Assembly: GCA_046728075.1 (NCBI GenBank)
Contig: JBKPDV010000241.1
Span: 1-15,705, forward strand
From: JBKPDV01 sp046728075
GTDB taxonomy: Bacteria; Acidobacteriota; Thermoanaerobaculia; UBA5066; Gp7-AA6
DNA length: 15,705 nt
Reading direction: 5' to 3'
This document shows, piece after piece, positions 13,241-15,705 of this stretch. The translations under genes were made by a program, and so were the position numbers. The notes beneath the pieces are model-generated. The model was not told the DNA's origin and did not search any database. It saw only the letters and a list, made by a program, of their open reading frames with translations. Numbering within the stretch: the stretch's first letter is position 1; every line of letters starts with the position of its first letter.

Positions 13241-15705
13241 GTGAATTCGCGGCCTCTCAAGATCTCTCTCCTTCTCTTCGGCTCCGGGTTGACGGCGCTC
13301 ATCTATCAGATCGCTTGGATGCGGGAGCTGCGTCTCGTGTTCGGGTTTTCGACGGCTGCCTCGGCGGCGGTGGTCGCGATCTTCATGGGCGGCCTGGGTC
13401 TCGGAAGCTGGCTTCTCGGGCGGCGGGCCGATCAGGCGGCGAGGCCGCTCGCCTTCTATGGAAGGCTCGAGCTCGCGATCGCGGGCTCGGCCGCGATCAC
13501 GCCGCTCCTCCTCTGGCTCGTGCGCGCGGGCTACATCGCCTCGGGAGGCTCGGCCCGGTTGGGGCTTGCCGGCGGAACGTTCGTGCGGCTCCTTTTCTCG
13601 GCGCTCGTCCTCGCGGTCCCGACGATCCTGATGGGAGGAACTCTTCCGGCGGCCGTCCGGGCGGTCGAGACGGAGGAAGACCGCGGGCGCAGACTTCTCG
13701 CGCTTCTCTACGGCGCCAACACGCTCGGAGCGGTCGCGGGAACTCTTCTCTCCACGTTTACGCTTCTGGAGGCGTTGGGAACCCGCGGTACGCTGTGGGC
13801 CGGCTGCGCGGTCAATGCGCTCGTCGGGCTGGCGGCTCTGCTCTGGGCCCGGCAAACAGGTCCCGAGTCGGCGGCGGAGCGGCCGGTCATCGAGACTCCG
13901 GCGACGGTCGAGTCCCCCGCCGCGGCTTCGCAGAAGGCGGCGCGCGCGGACGGAAAGAAGCGGCGGGAAAAGAAGGGGAAACGCCGGGACAGATCCGCGG
14001 CGATCGCGTCGGAAAAGCCGATCCGCGTCCAAACGACGCCGAGGGGCTTCCTTCTCGTGGCCGCCGCCCTCACGGGCTTCGCCTTCACGCTGATGGAGCT
14101 GGTCTGGTATCGGATGCTCGCCCCGCTGCTCGGCGGCTCGACCTACACCTTCGGACTCATCCTCGCCGTTGCGCTCGCCGGGATCGGCGCGGGGTGGGGC
14201 GCCCGATCGATTCGCCGCCATCCCGGCACCTTTTCCGGCTTCGCCGCCACCTGCGCGCTCGAAGCCGCGTTTCTCGCGGTTCCCTACGCCCTCGGCGACC
14301 GCGTGGCCATACTCGCGGCGCAGGCGCGGCCCGTGGGCGGCGCGAGCTTCGGCGGCCTGGTCTTCGGGTGGACGATCGTCGCCCTCCTCACCGTCTTTCC
14401 CGCCGCGTTGCTGGCGGGCGTTCAGTTCCCGATTCTGATCTCGCTCTTGGGCCGCGGACGCGAGAGAGTCGGCACCGACGTCGGCTCTGCCTACGCCTGG
14501 AACACGGCGGGCGCGCTTCTGGGCTCGCTCGCCGGCGGCTTCGGGCTCCTGCCCCTTCTCTCGGCTCCGGGGACGTGGGTCTTCGTGACCCTCCTGCTGA
14601 CGGCCCTCGCGATCATGTTCCTCGTTCTCGCCGCCGGCCGGAGAGAACGCGGGCGTTTCCGGCGGTCGATTCCGCTGGCGGCGGCAGCGGCGAGCCTCGT
14701 GTTCGTTTCGGCGACCGGGCCAACGGCCGCCTGGAGGCACAGCCCGATCGGCGCGGGGCGCGTCGATCTCTCGAAGGCCTCGCCCAACAGGCTCCGGGAG
14801 TGGGAGCGGGATTTCCGGCGGAGGCTGATCTGGCAGGCCGATGGCGTCGAGTCGAGCGTCGCGCTCCTGACCACGAGCGGCGGTCTCGCCTTCGTCATCA
14901 ATGGCAAGATCGACGGCAACTCGCGCAACGATGCCCCCACACAGGTCATGGGCGGGTTGATCGGCGCAGCGCTCCATCCCGATCCGAAGCGTGCGCTCGT
15001 CATCGGTCTCGGCACCGGTTCCACCGCCGGCTGGCTTGCGGCGGTCCCGTCGATCGAGCGCGTGGACGTCGTGGAGCTCGAGCCCGCCATTGTCCACGTC
15101 GCAGAAGTCTGCTCGCCCGTCAATCAGAACGTGATGAGCAACCCGAAGGTCCGCGTGACGATCGGCGACGCCCGCGAGCATCTGCTGACCTCGCGCGAAA
15201 CCTACGACGTGATCTTTTCCGAGCCGTCGAACCCGTATCGCGCCGGGATCTCCAGCCTCTTCACGGCCGAGTTCTACCTGGCCGCGCGCAGCCGTCTCGC
15301 GCCCGGAGGGATTCTGCTCCAGTGGCTGCAGTCCTACGAGGTCGCGCCCGAGACTGTCCGTACGGTCTACTCGACTTTGCGCGGCTCCTTTCCCCAGACC
15401 GAGAGCTGGTTTTCCAGGGTCGGAGACCTGATCCTCGTGGCCACCGCCGAGCCGATCCGTTATGACGTCCGCTCGCTTGCCGCGCGTCTCGCGCAGGAGC
15501 CGTTCAAGTCCGCGATGGAGGACGCGTGGGCCACTGCCGGCGTCGAGGGTTTTCTCTCGCACTACGTCGCGCGTTCGGCTTTCGCCGCGGAGAGGATCGC
15601 GGGGGCAGGCGCCGCGATCAACACCGACGACCGCAACGTGGTGGAGTTTGCCTTCGCTCGCAGTCTCGGGAGCTCGAAGTTGTTCGACCTCGAGACGACC
15701 CGAAG
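13241..15705 (+). CDS. Polytopic membrane protein with C-terminal spermidine-synthase-like domain (3' end beyond window)
   Basis: 821 residues are visible from GTG 13241 and the frame is open at the window edge. Residues of about 8-205 hold one block of helices (SLLLFGSGLTALIYQIAWMREL, a family hallmark, then VAIFMGGLGLGSWLLG, VPTILMGGTLPAAVR, LYGANTLGAVAGTLLSTF). A Lys/Arg-rich linker follows at about 228-262. A second, similar block runs from about 268 to 466 (GFAFTLMELVWYRML, FPAALLAGVQFPI, AYAWNTAGALLGSLAGGFGLLP). The soluble C-terminal domain (about 530-820) has a SAM/dcSAM-type nucleotide fold: ALVIGLGTGSTAG (585-597), VDVVELEP (608-615), GDAREHL and DVIFSEPSNP. The polyamine-synthase catalytic Asp pair is replaced (E661, N664), so true spermidine synthesis is doubtful. 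Function is unknown for this fused family. No clear ribosome-binding site precedes the GTG, but it sits just before helix 1. Confidence 0.88.
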   Translation, partial: MNSRPLKISLLLFGSGLTALIYQIAWMRELRLVFGFSTAASAAVVAIFMGGLGLGSWLLGRRADQAARPLAFYGRLELAIAGSAAITPLLLWLVRAGYIASGGSARLGLAGGTFVRLLFSALVLAVPTILMGGTLPAAVRAVETEEDRGRRLLALLYGANTLGAVAGTLLSTFTLLEALGTRGTLWAGCAVNALVGLAALLWARQTGPESAAERPVIETPATVESPAAASQKAARADGKKRREKKGKRRDRSAAIASEKPIRVQTTPRGFLLVAAALTGFAFTLMELVWYRMLAPLLGGSTYTFGLILAVALAGIGAGWGARSIRRHPGTFSGFAATCALEAAFLAVPYALGDRVAILAAQARPVGGASFGGLVFGWTIVALLTVFPAALLAGVQFPILISLLGRGRERVGTDVGSAYAWNTAGALLGSLAGGFGLLPLLSAPGTWVFVTLLLTALAIMFLVLAAGRRERGRFRRSIPLAAAAASLVFVSATGPTAAWRHSPIGAGRVDLSKASPNRLREWERDFRRRLIWQADGVESSVALLTTSGGLAFVINGKIDGNSRNDAPTQVMGGLIGAALHPDPKRALVIGLGTGSTAGWLAAVPSIERVDVVELEPAIVHVAEVCSPVNQNVMSNPKVRVTIGDAREHLLTSRETYDVIFSEPSNPYRAGISSLFTAEFYLAARSRLAPGGILLQWLQSYEVAPETVRTVYSTLRGSFPQTESWFSRVGDLILVATAEPIRYDVRSLAARLAQEPFKSAMEDAWATAGVEGFLSHYVARSAFAAERIAGAGAAINTDDRNVVEFAFARSLGSSKLFDLETTR

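Noticed and set aside
13315..15465. A plus-strand open frame of about 716 codons
   Set aside because: It is in a different phase from the real gene starting at 13241; the product is Arg-rich with no membrane helices or motifs.
11636..15562. A continuous open frame of more than 1300 codons on the minus strand
   Set aside because: It is antisense to the amidase and the spermidine-synthase-like gene, its product is an Arg/Glu/Gly-rich mix with no domain, and the plus-strand genes have clear family motifs. It is a GC-rich shadow frame.

Overview
GC-rich bacterial chromosomal DNA from a two-membrane (diderm) organism. The evidence for an outer membrane is a predicted outer-membrane beta-barrel protein (2452-3393) and a periplasmic lytic transglycosylase (6578-8128). 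The gene mix (MASE1-PAS kinase, spermidine-synthase-like membrane fusion, secreted amidase, DUF202 protein) would suit an environmental Acidobacteriota- or deltaproteobacteria-like genome, but nothing here fixes the taxon. I saw no rRNA, tRNA, CRISPR array, insertion sequence or phage gene.

Layout. (A) 1-3393, plus strand: a tight four-gene run. It holds the C-terminal end of an FAD/NAD(P) disulfide-oxidoreductase-fold enzyme, an unrecognised histidine-rich protein, a BASS/SBF-type sodium-coupled transporter and a MetA-like outer-membrane protein. The first three genes overlap by ATGA and the fourth starts 10 nt after the third, so they are probably one operon. (B) 3569-5650, plus: an orphan membrane histidine kinase (MASE1-PAS-HisKA-HATPase). 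(C) 5651-6087: a gap with no clear gene. (D) 6088-6480, plus: a DUF202 membrane protein, followed by a stop/start-coupled small open frame. (E) 6578-8888, minus: aqpZ followed 25 nt later by an MltF-like transglycosylase, probably cotranscribed. (F) 8889-9237: the intergenic region between divergent genes. (G) 9238-10584, plus: a GT-C family membrane glycosyltransferase, convergent with a minus-strand SAM methyltransferase (10630-11289). (H) 11441-13141, plus: a secreted amidase-signature enzyme with a strong ribosome-binding site and a perfect hairpin behind it. (I) 13241 to the window end, plus: a large membrane protein with a spermidine-synthase-like domain, open at the right edge.

How the genes fit together. 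Region A looks like an uptake-and-conversion cassette: an outer-membrane channel or porin, an inner-membrane solute:Na+ symporter, a flavoprotein and a histidine-rich partner. This is inference, and the substrate is unknown. Region E pairs a water channel with a cell-wall lytic enzyme, which suggests a link to envelope or osmotic physiology. The other genes look like independent units. The window is GC-rich, so it is full of long spurious open frames on the opposite strand. The largest, over 1300 codons opposite 13241-15562 and the amidase, is a shadow; the real gene there is the plus-strand frame that runs off the window edge.
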